This document shows positions 46,890 to 57,973 of a DNA stretch of 64,000 nucleotides, piece after piece; the first letter of the stretch is position 1, and each line of letters opens with the position of its first letter. The position numbers were made by a program, and so were the translations under genes. The DNA is from Craterostigma plantagineum (taxonomy: Eukaryota > Streptophyta > Magnoliopsida > Lamiales > Linderniaceae): assembly GCA_027422505.1 (NCBI GenBank), contig JAPQWV010000327.1, positions 434,001 to 498,000 of the forward strand, read 5' to 3'. The notes under the pieces are model-generated. The model was not told where the DNA came from. It saw only the letters and a list, made by a program, of their open reading frames with translations, and did no database searches.

Positions 46890-47316
46890 TCAAAAACAGT
46901 TGTAGCAAAATACAGCAGCTAAAGCAAAAGGGATGAATTCATAGGAGCTGATTAACAGTGACGACGAAGCGTTGTTCTTTTGGGGTCGACGATGAACAAC
47001 GTTTGCACCGCCGTAAGGCCCTTTGCCTCTCCCCGCAACTTTGCTCTGTATCCAAGTTGCGTCGTTCTTCGTTGATTGCATGAACTCTCTTCTGTGAAGA
47101 TCTGCGAGTGAGATGAGATGACATCTAAGCCAGAGTTCCTATGATGTTTTGTTTGCCAGTGAATTTTAATGCTTAGCTTACTGTTGTAAATTGTAATATA
47201 GTCACTTACTTACCAGGTTGTGTGAGGGAAGGCGTTTGAGTTCCTTCTGCAATGGCAGGGCTTGTGAGAAAAGTTGCAGAGCATAAGAAGAAACAAAACC
47301 ATGCTATGTAATTCAT
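46890..47316 (-). CDS. small secreted-peptide-like protein, unrecognised
   Basis: Two exons (47316-47214, 47101-46890) join at good splice sites (CCTG|GTAAGT, CTCGCAG|AT) to give 104 residues. The N-terminus (MNYIAWFCFFLCSATFLTSPAIA) is a clear signal peptide. The middle is basic and hydrophilic, with a compact core GRGKGPYGGANVVHRRP. The C-terminus is hydrophobic (FIPFALAAVFCYNCF), so the product could be GPI- or membrane-anchored. Organisation (signal, variable region, short conserved-looking core) resembles a peptide precursor. I do not recognise it as CLE, CEP, PSY, RGF, IDA or RALF. The other reading of exon 2 (frame ending SSSTPKEQRF...) does not continue exon 1. Confidence 0.6.
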
Positions 47317-48052
47317 TTTGATTCGTTGTAATCGATAAAGCGAAACGGAGGCTATACTAGATAAATATATGCATAGTGAAGTTTCTTTTTTTGTTATTAT
47401 TATTATTTTTTTTAGAATACAAAAAGTTGATTTCCAATATATTTGATTTGATGCTTATTTGATTTGATGGCCCGACATGTCATGATTCGATAAACCATAC
47501 CGTTTCTGCTTTAGACTTTTGGAGAGGGGATTAAGTTTTAACAATAATTAGTTAAAGTTGGAGGAACTCCTTGTTTTTAACCGACATATGTCTATGGTTC
47601 ATAAAGTAGTTGTGATAATTGACCTATTTTCATTAAAAAAAAAGAATGGAAGATGATAAAATCACGTTCCTTGCATTATCTTTTTCTTTCACGGCTTTCG
47701 TTTCCAATAACTGGATAACAATTACAACATCATCGACATAGTTTACTTTTATATCGTCTCATCCAAAAACTTAGTAGGAAATTGGGCTCTGCATACACTC
47801 GTTTATTTGATTTTGTCTGAAATAATGGATATCATCTATCCATACAAGAGAAGGTACCAATAAATGAATGACAAAAGTAAGATGCAACGAATCAAGATGT
47901 CTGCATCACTATATCTGATATGAACGAACTACTCGACAACGTCAACAAAAATCGACCAACATACCTCACAAGAAAAGAATCAATCACGCTTTATATATGG
48001 ATAAAGAATCGAATAATCTACAAAACAAAGAATGGCATTTCAAATCCATTCC
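47317..48052. other. spacer
   Basis: Promoter of the small peptide gene and 3' flank of the kinase gene, with a TTATTATTA run at 47394-47412. No gene. Confidence 0.4.
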
Positions 48053-49287
48053 TCAGCATATAGCTGCAGCCACGGCAAGATTAACCGAAAACTTACCCTC
48101 ATTTTCGATCCCAGGACAAGGAGACGATGATTCTTCGTTTGATGTAATAAGCTTTTTTTCAATGCTAGAACCCAATTCTTCTCCACCTTCTTCGATTCCA
48201 CACTCTCCATCGTCGCTGAAATCTGACCAGTAACTAACAGAAGAATCATCTCCATCATCGTAAAACGAATAACTGCTACTGCAATTTACTTCACTATCAT
48301 AAACGAAAACAATGGACTCAATCTCATCAACATTATTGCCCTCATCGACTTCATCTTCTTCGGGCAAATCACTCAAGAAAGGGTGACACAGTAGCATATC
48401 AGCAGTCCACCTAAACTTATGCGTTCTTACGAAACAGCCCTTTAAGAACTCCTTCGCCTCCTTAGAAACGCAGCCTGGAATTTCAGGCAACAAATTCTTC
48501 TCCACAATTTGCTCAAGAACGTCTTCGAAGTTCACGTGCTGCTTCTCATTCCACGGAGGTTTCCCAGTCAGCATTTCAAGAACGGTACACCCAAACGCCC
48601 AAATATCGCAAGGAGATTCTTGTTCGCCGTATGTTAGTGCCTCGGGCGAAATATACAGAGGCGTTCCTCGCCAAGAGGGCTCTTCTAATTTCCTCTTCTT
48701 GCTGTGATTCTTCTCCTTTCCCCTCTTGGCCAATCCCAAATCCCCAATTTTTGCCCTAAATCGAAAAGCCCCACGGTGATCATCGAAGAGCAGTATGTTC
48801 TCAGGCTTTAGATCGCAGTGAACATAGCCCAGATTATGAATGTGTCTTAAACCCCTAAGAATCGACCTAGCAAACATCTTTACCTCAAATTCATCCAAGC
48901 CCTTTTCGCCTGAAGCTACGATTCTATCAGCTAATGTCCCAGCCGAGCCGTACTCTAGCAGAGGTTGTACACCATCAAGCCATTGGCGCCGTTTGTCGTC
49001 TCATCGCCGAAGCATTGGATTACGTACGGACATCCTTTAACGTTGTTGAAGACTTCCCTCTCCTTCTGAATCGAAGCCGAAGAAGACACCTCGGCTGATT
49101 TCACGGCCATTAGCGGCGGATAACAGCTGTACTTCGAATTGGGGTTCTTGAGCTTCGCCGTGTAAACACGTCCAAATCCACCTCTTCCTATTAAAGAACC
49201 CCTAAACCACGCAACCCCATCTCCATATTCGTTAAAAACGCTTTCTTTAACCATTTCTCTTTTGGAACGAATTGATCTTTTCAGCAA
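48053..49287 (-). pseudogene. MAPKKK17/18-like protein kinase gene with a frameshift
   Basis: No intron is expected or seen. The first frame (49287-48955, or from the second ATG at 49254) carries the Gly loop (LIGRGGFGRVY), the VAIK-type MAVKSAE and KEREVFNNVKGCPYVIQCFGDE. It ends early at TAG after VYNLC. The second frame (to 48053) resumes as LLEYGSAGTLADRI and has HCDLKPENILL, KIGDLGLAKRG (DLG instead of DFG), WRGTPLYISPEAL, CDIWAFGCTVLEML and an acidic Ser-rich tail ending in VNLAVAAAIC. One missing base in AACCT-CTGCTAGAG near 48961-48968 explains the break. It is either a recent pseudogene or a sequencing error. Relatives act in ABA-driven MAPK cascades. Confidence 0.8.
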
Positions 49288-49795
49288 GTGGAATCATGCG
49301 ATAAGCATCGAATTTGAACTGCTGTCGAATGTACGACGAATGCTGTATGGGGTTCAAGTTTTTTTACATGAGGCAATGGAGTTTTTGTTCAGCAATTGGT
49401 TGTTTGTTTGTAAGCAAGTTGAGGGCAACGAAGGATTGCTTCCAAGAGTTTGTAAAGAATATACAATCAGCGAACCGCGTTTTTTTTTTCTCTTTTATTT
49501 ATTTTTTTCATTTTATCTTTTATTCTATTTATTTCTTTGCCCTTTCCCTTGGTATTATTACCTCTTCGATTAACGAGGTAAACACATGCACGTTGAAAAG
49601 TCTATTGAATGATATAATAATAGGAACAACGGCCTAACAAGGTTGATCGGAGATGGACTCGCAAGTGTTATAATAACTAAGAAGGGAAACTAGCTAATAC
49701 GTCGGAACATTAGTGTGTTGTGTTCTCACATTAGGAGTTTGGTTAACAAATGGGGAGAGATTAATTATATACCATTAACTTCAGTGTAACATTTA
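49288..49795. other. kinase 5' flank
   Basis: T-rich tract at 49483-49560 and no gene. The frames of about 105 codons here are low-complexity F/Y-rich readings of that tract. Confidence 0.4.
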
Positions 49796-50625
49796 GGGGG
49801 TGTTTGTTTCGGGTGATCCAACATCACGGTGATACTCACATCGCCGTGATGTGGATATCACTGTGATGTGGATCAAGGTGATATGTCATCACTATGTTTG
49901 TTTTGGGGTGATATTTCATTTTGCATATCAATGTGATATTGAAATATTGTGTTTGTTTAATCGCAGTGATGTTTGGGGTAATGTTGTGTAAATGACATAT
50001 TTAACCTTATGTACATTATGTAATAAAAATATTTTAATATGTTCATTTAGGATAATATTTAACGTGATAGTTATTAATATTTGAAAATCAAGTATTATTT
50101 TTAAGCATTACTTATAAGCATGCCATATAATTCATCAATAGAATTATTATATTTTTATAGACTTTAAACATAGATAACCAATTATTAAATATAAGTATTT
50201 GATATAATTATTCATTAATTATTTAAGTTTTTAAGCTTTTTAATCAATTATTAATTATAAGTATTTTCTATAATCCTACAACATACTTCTTTTATATTTT
50301 AAGCATTTAACATATATTTTTTAAGATTTAAATATGTTGATTATGTAATTCAAAATAGGAATAAGGGTATATAAGGAATGAATGTAAAAGACAAGGGATA
50401 ATTTTGTCCAAATAAACACTGAAATATCACCCCATCATGGTGATGGAGGATCACCCTGCTTTTTGGGGGTGATCCAAAAGCTGGAATATCACCCCGTTTT
50501 GATCACCTCGGTGATCCTCCATCACGGCGATGACTAATCACCCACGCTAAACAAACGTGGTGATTAGGAAGCGATAGAAGGATCACGGTGATGTTTTGGA
50601 GGATCACCCCAAAACAAACACCCCC
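49796..50625. mobile_element. Tourist/PIF-Harbinger-like MITE with TTA duplication
   Basis: Left end GGGGGTGTTTGTTTCGGGTG and right end reversed GGGGGTGTTTGTTTTGGGGT form inverted repeats. Flanks are TTA at 49793-49795 and TTA at 50626-50628, the 3-bp duplication of PIF/Harbinger elements. Subterminal regions are full of inverted GTGATCC/GGATCAC words able to fold. The centre is AT-rich and non-coding. Length 830 bp. Confidence 0.85.
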
Positions 50626-50915
50626 TTATATAATAGGTATGGGTATGGTCAAAGATTTGAACGAACAATTAGAAAAGCCCCATTAATTGCCCGTCGTAAA
50701 CGGTGGACTTACTATACTACAAACGAGTTATTACGCCTAGCTCCACTTTATCCACCTTGTTGCATGCAACCGACGATATAGAAAGATAGCTAGGCACTAA
50801 AAATTTATTATTACCTTGAAATAATAAATGCTATTACACTTTGGATCGACAGTTAAAAAAATCATGGAAAATGGAGATAAAAGTCGAGCGTTTAAGCTGC
50901 TAAACACTTTTTAAA

Positions 50916-51253
50916 TCACTCGATAGAAGCGAACGACGGCGTTTGAATATATGAAATGGGGCGTGGGCCTGGTGGAATTGCTGGTGACGGAGGTGGTTGT
51001 CGGGGAGTTCTGTTGAGCTTCCAACTTGAAACGACGTCGCTTAATTGTATTATACAGTTGTCATATGCTACTGATATGAGCCCATGTATAATCAGCTTAT
51101 CATTACTGCGACCATCAAATTCATGTGTGGACGACGAAACTTTTGCACTAACGTTGTCGTCTGCTAATTGATGATCACTCGCATAATCTGATGCATACAA
51201 AATCGCACGAAAAGGTTTAGTGAGTGAAATCAACACACAAAGCCATGCATGTA

Positions 51254-51308
<55 letters not shown>

Positions 51309-51426
51309 AAAGGACTTAAGATTTATTACCTGGGAAGTGTCGGGCATGAGTTGAAGAAGCAGCTAGGATAACAGTTACAATGAGGACTAGGATCACTTTC
51401 CTTGTATTATCATTAGTATTCATCAT
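50916..51426 (-). CDS. small secreted proline-rich-tailed precursor, unrecognised
   Basis: Two exons (51426-51330, 51187-50916) give 122 residues. Exon 1 is a signal peptide (KVILVLIVTVILAASSTHA) followed by RHFP. Exon 2 begins DYASDHQLADD. It contains a Cys-poor helical part and a C-terminal PRQPPPSPAIPPGPR stretch ending in YIQTPSFASIE. The joint is supported by CCAG|GTAATA and TGCATCAG|AT and by frame. A P-rich end after a spacer is usual in hydroxyproline peptide precursors, but no family is recognised. The start could be either of two adjacent ATGs. The intron contains a long TA microsatellite. Confidence 0.5.
51256..51303. repeat. (TA)n microsatellite
   Basis: About 24 uninterrupted TA units, lying in the intron of the small secreted precursor gene. 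Confidence 0.9.
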
Positions 51427-52001
51427 CTTTATGTTGTGTTTTGTTTGATTTATCCTAGATGATTAGTAGCAGAATCGTGCATCTATATATACATATATAC
51501 ATATATGTATGTCCTACTACTATTTCATTTTCGAACATTAACAAACGTCAATGGAGTTGTTGGGTTGCTGACCAAGTAAATTGATCACGCACTAGATGGC
51601 TTACATTTGAGAGACAAATATTCTCCATATTACTATATAGTAATAATATGTCGGAACCAATTTCAATAAGCGTGTGAACGCATGCATGATCAATATCAAC
51701 GTACGTATGTTGGACTAAGTCTTCTATTTAAAAATAAATATATATTATATATATGTTTTTAACTACTGCTTTTGTCGTATTTCGTTTGGTAAAAAGGTTT
51801 GGAGTCAACTGCTTCGTGCAAATAATTTAGTTGTCTGAATTAAAATCACAAGATCATAAACGTTGATTTAGTCCGTCTACTTAGTTAGACCATGTTCCTT
51901 CCAAAAGAATAACAACAAGAATTAAGAGATCAAACGAGCCTAACAGTTACATAATTCCTTCTGCAACTTGATGAGCATATATCATGTTGTTGAAGGATGC
52001 A
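51427..52001. other. AT-rich spacer
   Basis: Promoter side of the small precursor gene with ATATATAC runs at 51483-51510. No gene. Confidence 0.4.
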
Positions 52002-52010
52002 AAAAGTATA

Positions 52011-52423
52011 GGGGAAATTATAAAATTAGGTCACTAAGTATACATATTTTCGTTTTTGGATCACTATGTTTGATAATTGCAAAAATAGGTCACTAACTTT
52101 TCATGTCAAAACAATTTTGGGTCATTTTTCAATTTAAGTCACTAAGAATATATTTTTCTATTTTGGGTCACTAAGTTTACATTTTTTTTTAATTTTGGGT
52201 CACTCATTTGGTACTAATGTTATAAACATAGTGACCCAAAATTGAAAAAATCTGAACTTAGTGACCCAAAATCGAAAAAATATATTTTTAGTGACCTAAA
52301 ATTGAAAAATGACCCAAAATTGTTTTGACATGAAAAGTTAGTGACCTACTTTTGCAATTATCAAATATAATGACCCAAAAACAAAAACTTGTATATTTAG
52401 TAACCTAATTTTATAATTTTGCC
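52011..52423. mobile_element. foldback Mutator-like MITE with 9-bp duplication
   Basis: The left end GGGGAAATTATAAAATTAGG and the reversed right end GGCAAAATTATAAAATTAGG pair, and the pairing continues nearly to the centre through GGTCACTAAG/CTTAGTGACC words, so the whole element is a long hairpin. It is flanked by perfect AAAAGTATA duplications (52002-52010 and 52424-52432). The 9-bp duplication is Mutator-like. No coding capacity. Confidence 0.88.
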
Positions 52424-52432
52424 AAAAGTATA

Positions 52433-53034
52433 TTCGGAATAGATGCATCAATTAATTAAATTAACTAGCGACTATCAGAGATCAAACTAGCTCAACATTT
52501 ATATATTTCCTTCTGCATCCTCATGAGCCCGTGTCATGTTGAAAGATTCATGGATAATTTACAAGCGTATAGATATATATAGATGTGACAGCATACCTTA
52601 AAGTTACATAATTAATATCCTCTTATCATTCAATTATATTCGTAGCCCCCCTCCTCTTTTCATAGAATTCTTAAAAAGTTCGTTTTATATCCTTTTTCGC
52701 AGTGAGAATTTCTTGATTCGTGGTGCCTGAATTATTTTAGCCGTAATACCTGGATCTTCATGATATTGAAACAGCCAATTGAGATCATCCACACTATATA
52801 TCTCTTCATTACTGTATAAGAGAAATTATTACATAATCTATTCTTAGTCAAGAAATAAGAAAGAATCAACTACGTCCTCGAACCGCAAACCAATTCCTTC
52901 GGAGAACAAAGCTCTCCAAGCTTCCTACAAACACTAGCAATCTCACTTGTTATTCATTATTCCACATTCCTTATACACAACAATAATATAAACAACAAAA
53001 ATAAACAATTAAAATACATCACTGTTTCCCAAGC
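52433..53034. other. FLA gene upstream region
   Basis: AT-rich, no frame. It probably contains the promoter and 5' UTR of the fasciclin-like gene. Confidence 0.4.
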
Positions 53035-53922
53035 ATGGAGAAAAGACAGAAGCTACCAATAACCCTCATCATCTCTTTCTTCCTCATCCCATTCCTCGAA
53101 GCCAGCGCCTTCAACATAACCAAAGTCCTCAGCCCATTCCCAGAATTCGCCACCTTCAACAAGTACCTAACCGACACCAACCTCGCCGGAGAAATCGACG
53201 GCCGGCAGACGATCACCGTCCTGGTGGTGGAGAACAGCACGTTGGCCCCAATCGCCGGAACTCCGCCGGACGTACTCAAGAAGGTCCTCAGCGTCCACGT
53301 CATCCTCGACTACTACGACATACCCAAGCTCCAGCAGCTCAAGGAAGGAACCATAACCATGGCCACCCTTTTGCAGACCACCGGCGCCGCCAAGGCCCAG
53401 CAAGGGTTCGTGAACATCACGCGCCTCGGCACCGGCGGAATAGCCTTCGGCTCGGCGGTCCCTGGGACCAAGTCGGTCTCCAACCTGGTGAAGTCGGTGG
53501 CGTCCCAGCCTTACAACCTCTCCGTCCTCCACGTCAGCAACGCCATCGTTCCGCCGGGGATTGGGGTGGTCGAAACCCCTGGGCCGTCTCAGGCGCCTTC
53601 GCCGGCGACGTCACCGATCGCGGCGCCTCCCACGACGGTCAGCAGTCCGGCGCCGTCTCCTGCGTATGCGGAGGTGCCTGCTAAATCCCTTACGCCGAAC
53701 GCAGCTCCGTGGGCTCCGCCCGTCCCTGTTCTTACGCCGGGGGCGAATTCTCCGGCGGGGGAGGGTCCGATCGCGGATGGGCCGGCGGTGGAGGATGGGC
53801 CGGGTGTGGTCGTCGAGGATGATCAGAAGACGCCGGCCAGCGGAAGCTCGGTTCTTGGGGTGGGGCTCGGTGGGCTGTGCGCGGTGGTGATTTCGAGCCT
53901 GTGTCTATCGTCGAGGATTTGA
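53035..53922 (+). CDS. FLA: fasciclin-like arabinogalactan protein
   Basis: A single exon of 295 residues. A signal peptide (about 1-25, ending FLEASA) precedes FNITKVLSPFPEFATFNKYL, the start of a single FAS1 domain. The H1-like block ITVLVVENSTLAPI and the H2-like LSVHVILDYYD mark the domain (to about residue 175). NIT, NLS and NST give N-glycosylation sites. Then comes a P/A/S/T-rich AGP-glycosylation region (about 180-265) with AP, SP and TP repeats. The C-terminal hydrophobic tail (SSVLGVGLGGLCAVVISSLCL) after a small-residue stretch is a GPI-attachment signal. One FAS1 domain plus a GPI signal places it near FLA3/5/14. Such proteins act at the plasma membrane-wall interface. Coding GC is high. 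Confidence 0.95.
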   Translation: MEKRQKLPITLIISFFLIPFLEASAFNITKVLSPFPEFATFNKYLTDTNLAGEIDGRQTITVLVVENSTLAPIAGTPPDVLKKVLSVHVILDYYDIPKLQQLKEGTITMATLLQTTGAAKAQQGFVNITRLGTGGIAFGSAVPGTKSVSNLVKSVASQPYNLSVLHVSNAIVPPGIGVVETPGPSQAPSPATSPIAAPPTTVSSPAPSPAYAEVPAKSLTPNAAPWAPPVPVLTPGANSPAGEGPIADGPAVEDGPGVVVEDDQKTPASGSSVLGVGLGGLCAVVISSLCLSSRI

Positions 53923-54261
53923 ATTCGATGGGAGAAATAAATAGGAGCAAGTTTACATCTTTTTCTTTTTTTTTTGTTTGCTCTTATTATTCGCGTGGTT
54001 GCTTTAGATTCTTAGAATGCTCGTCTTCATCGAATTGTTTTATTACAATGCATAAGAAACGCCGTTGACTTCTCCCACGTGCGACCAAAGAAAACTGACA
54101 TTATTTGGCTGTTATAGAACACCTCTTTACTATTAAGCTCCTTTCACTCTGAACAGTTCTCATATGGCTGGCCTGTAGTGAAAATCGCAGATTATTTCAT
54201 TTTACATAACATCAATTAGCGTTTCGTTGTGGTAAGCTTCGTATATCCATTCAATTTATTA
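53923..54261. other. 3' flank of FLA
   Basis: Probably 3' UTR. No gene. Confidence 0.4.
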
Positions 54262-54526
54262 CTACCTCCGTCCCATTTATTTCTTCTCATCTTTCTATTT
54301 CGGGCGTCCCACATAATTCTTTCCATTTCAATTTTTGGTAAAAAATTATCCCACTAATTAAACTAATTACACCATTAATATTAAAAAGAGTCTTCTTGAT
54401 TTGTGTGTCTACTAATAACATTTCTCTCCCCATACCTCAAAATGTGTACTATAATATTAAAATAATGTAGTTTCTTAATCTCCGTGCCCACTAATCTTTA
54501 AGAAGAAATAGCCGGGACAGAGGAAG
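54262..54526. mobile_element. Stowaway-like MITE (Tc1/mariner), copy 1
   Basis: The left end CTACCTCCGTCCC and the right end GGGACAGAGGAAG pair in reverse and are flanked by TA (54260-54261, 54527-54528). CTCCCTCCGT-type ends and a TA duplication define Stowaway MITEs. The interior matches copy 2 (61881-62146) in reverse orientation, for example TTCGGGCGTCCCACATAATTC. Confidence 0.85.
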
Positions 54527-54649
54527 TAATTATTTCGAATTCCTCTTCTTTGAACAAGTTTGGGGCAAAAAAAATTCCCAATAGCGACTGTCTGAATTTC
54601 AGGTCTCTTGGATCATAAGCAGCAAAAGCGTCACACGACTACGTACATA

Positions 54650-55580
54650 AATTGTTAGGATCGGTTACGTGTTTAGAGGGGGGTTGCATAAGCATTTTCT
54701 TTTTTTTCGGTTCTTAATCGGTTAAGGTTAGATACCGGTTCTTAATATTTGTGTATATGACTTGTGCGGAAGCAAACCGGTCGGTTTTGAACCAAGACCG
54801 GACGGAGGAAGTGATTTGTGTGTGTGTGTGTGTGTGTGTTAGCGAGAGACACGAATTTGTTTCTGAAAGTTCGGAGAAAAAATCTCCTACGTCACCCCTT
54901 CTTCCCGCAAGGAAGGCACCACTAGAAGACTTAGTTTACAATCCCCGTTGCACAACCTCCTTAGCTAGACTAACAGAGTACAACTCACACGGCTATACTC
55001 AGCTAAATAAACTCATAGACACCACTTAGACATTTTTTTGTAGTCTGTCCACTTTCAAGAGCGTTTTACAGTCCCTTGAAAATAACTCACTCCCTAACCG
55101 AACCGGCCTAATGCAGTGAGGACAACACCTACTTTTCTTTTTTGCCTTGTAGGCTTTTTGAGCTTGATCTTATTATTCTTTGAAAATTCTCAGCAAGGCG
55201 CTCTAACTCTTCAGCTTGTCTTCCCTCTTATTTATGTTGGAGTTTGAAATTGTAGCCGTTGTGAGATACAAATGTGCACCAGACAATGCATTAATTGACT
55301 TTATCCAAAATGGTTATGCCCGGTCGTTGCAGCAGTTATACCGTGCCAATTGCTTTATTTCTTCTTTAGCTTGACTAGACTTAATCTTGGCTCAATCGTC
55401 AGCCTTGTATTAATTCCTTGTCAGAACTCTTCAACTTGTCTTGCCTTAACTTCATTTGAGCTTCTGTCCAGCATGGCACATCCGGTATAAGTGATCCGGT
55501 TTTCAGTCTTGTTTCAATATCCAGTCTTGATTCGATTTTTGTTACGTGGTCATATTTCTACGTGTTCCCGGCTTCTCCTT
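54650..55580. mobile_element. probable LTR-type remnant with (GT)n
   Basis: TGTTAGGATCGGTTACG at 54653, repeated ACCGGT/CCGGTT words (54730-54800, 55480-55500), a TGTGTG run at 54817-54839 and no open frame beyond 92 codons suggest retrotransposon non-coding DNA. No protein domain, no paired LTR and no target duplication were found, so the class is a guess. Confidence 0.3.
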
Positions 55581-55795
55581 ATGTTTATCCAGTAATATAG
55601 TTTAGCTCAATCACCAAACTATTAATATGAAATGATTTAATTCATGATTTCTACCACAAATACTTTTACAGCTACTAGCAAACTCCATAAAACACAAAAG
55701 ATTGTCTTTATTAAGCACAACACAAGTGATCGATGAGGAGCACGAGAAGAGCTCTAATAGAAATAAAAATACGAAACCAAAAAGCACAAATCTCA

Positions 55796-57973
55796 TCAAA
55801 CCACAGGCTCATAGCCGTCCCCCGCCGCGTGGTCCCCACTACGACGAAACACGAAAAAACAAACTCCGACGAGGACGGCCAAGCCGAACACAGACACGAC
55901 CCAATTTCCATTCATATCAGCCGTGGCATTATAAACCTGCTCGCCCACAAAAACGCACGTCAGATAAAAAAGAAAACGAAGAATCACTCAAATAGTTTTT
56001 GTAAAACGACCGAAATAAAAAATAATTTCATCTTACCCGAGAAGAAATGCGTCGGAGAGGGTTCGACGAAGGAGGAGAATAATTAGACGCCGCCGACGGC
56101 TCGGCCACTAACAGATACAAAAGCGACATGACTCCGTAATGTTTGGCCGATCTGCTGTAGTTCGCCACGAGATTCAGCGTTTCGCCGTACGAAATCTTGA
56201 CCGACCCCGGCGAAGGGTAGCAAGTGGTCATTCCCACTATGTACCCTGACTCGTTCCCCGCCTGGCGCCCTTCTCCGTAAATCGGATACGACGTGCATAT
56301 TTCCCGCCCGTCCTGTCGTTCAGTTCGCATTAGAAATTTAAATATTAGACGTTAGAATCTCACATAAAGCCAGTATATAAAGCTGACGTGGGATTCGTTT
56401 CACTTTAAAACAAGGGCCATTTTTTTAAAATTTGGGTGGCCCCCCTTCTTGTAGTTTATGTAGTTACAAATGTAATACAAAGTATAAACAACTTTTAGGC
56501 CAATTTATATGAGTTATATAGTATATTGAGCCATAAAATTGAAAATTCACTTAAGTGTCTTAGCTTTAAAATGGATTCTCCAAAATACGCTGGGCCCTAT
56601 GCAACGGGCAAGGATGCACATGCCCAAATTCACCGCTGTTTAAAACCAATTAGCGACATCGAAAACAGTCCACAAACTTCTATGCATGTCACGGTTATTT
56701 GACATATCCAATATGAGATTGAGTTTGATGCACCCAACAAACCTAATATCAATGGATTTTAGACTCGGACTACTTGCAGTTCGACAAATATCGCAAAAAA
56801 AAAAAAAGGACTAAACGCGATAAGAGAGCAATGGGTTGTTGTTACTTAGGGCATATACCTGTCCGTAAAGAGCCATACCGGTCGCACCGGCGTGCTGATG
56901 CCCGACTCCATATATCACGTCCCCGTCTATCGGAAACCTCGCCCTTACACTCCTCGAGTCGGTGCACCCCTCCACGTCATCGCCCTCGTGACAAGGCTCC
57001 ACGGTGTACTCTACCTGCATAATACTTAAAATATTATTTCATTATCCGACCATCAAAATCAATATTTCCGACCGACGATTCGAACGGAAAGACAATATAT
57101 CACCATGCAGTGATGCCTAACTCCGATCCCCCGAGACTCTCCCGCCTTTACCAACACGTCGGCGATGTCGAGTATGTAGATCTTCACGGGCACGATCTCG
57201 TCACTCCACTCGACGTACTTCGCCGTGTACCTCAAGTAAACGCTCCTCCTCTTCTTTTCCAACAAACTCCGATCGAAACCCTTTTCCAATTTACAGCTCG
57301 TGCCCTCGTAGCAGCACCCCAATCCTCCGTAGTAATCCCCGGGCAGAGGCCTACCACTTTGGTCCGCCGTGACGTTGAACAGATCGCACCTGCACTCAGT
57401 GCACCCCATTCGATCCTCGGCCGCCCGCGTGTCTATCGCGTGGACGTTGACCTGCCACACTTCCTCGTAGCCCTCGGGCACGCGGGCCCCGTCCCCCACC
57501 TCGATACCGTACGGGTCGGGTATTCGGGTCGCGGTCCCGCGGGTCTCCGCCCCGATCCCAAAGTAGTGGTGGAGGCTGTTTTCGCAGACGCCGCTGTTCT
57601 TCACCGGGATTCGGTCGTCGGCCGGAGCTCCGGCGACGGCTCCGGCGCCGGCGCGGCGGCGGTAGAACCTCGACACGGCCCAGTGGTGGAGGTAGGTCTC
57701 ATGGAGGGGGATTGAGCGGCCGTGTTCGTCGACGAGCTCGCCGTTGAAGCTCTTTAGGGCTATGTGGCCGCGCGGGAAATCGATGTTTTCGAAGATTTTG
57801 TTCGAGACTTTGCCGGGCTGTAGCGTGAATTTGGGGGAGAGGAATACTTCGGTTTTGAGTCGGGCTTCTTCGGGCTTCGGATCGGCCAGTGAGGATTTGA
57901 TAAGGGATGACGACCATGTTAGTATTGACGTTATTATTACCACGTAGCAGCAGTGAGTAATGTTCAACGCCAT
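55796..57973 (-). CDS. SURNod19 (stress up-regulated Nod 19) domain protein, intact copy
   Basis: Four exons, all phase 0 (57973-57104, 57014-56859, 56312-56037, 55936-55796), give 480 residues. A signal peptide (about 1-30) is followed by LKTEVFLSPKFTLQPGKVSN, NIDFPRGHIALKSFNGELVD, PLHETYLHHWAV, the Cys-rich GCTECRCDLFNV, GGLGCCYEGTSCK, VYGVGHQHAG-type IYGVGHQHAGATG and GEGRQAGNESGYIVGM blocks of the SURNod19 family. The last exon encodes one membrane helix (VVSVFGLAVLVGVCFFVF) and a short basic cytosolic tail, so the protein is type I. Conserved Cys and His suggest a disulphide-rich, possibly metal-binding ectodomain. The family was named from a stress- and nodulation-induced transcript; its biochemical role is not established. 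A TATA box lies about 78 bp upstream (58051-58058). The plus-strand frame of 201 codons across exon 1 is a GC-driven shadow. Confidence 0.9.

Noticed and set aside
49262..49637. Frames of 103 and 107 codons upstream of the kinase
   Set aside because: They read a T-rich tract as F/Y/L-rich peptide and overlap each other.
53167..53890. Long frames overlapping the FLA gene on both strands
   Set aside because: They are shadows of the GC-rich FLA coding sequence, with R/P/H-rich low-complexity content.
57110..57715. 201-codon frame on the + strand
   Set aside because: It lies exactly opposite exon 1 of the SURNod19 gene. The GC-rich codons leave the opposite strand open by chance, and no domain is recognisable.
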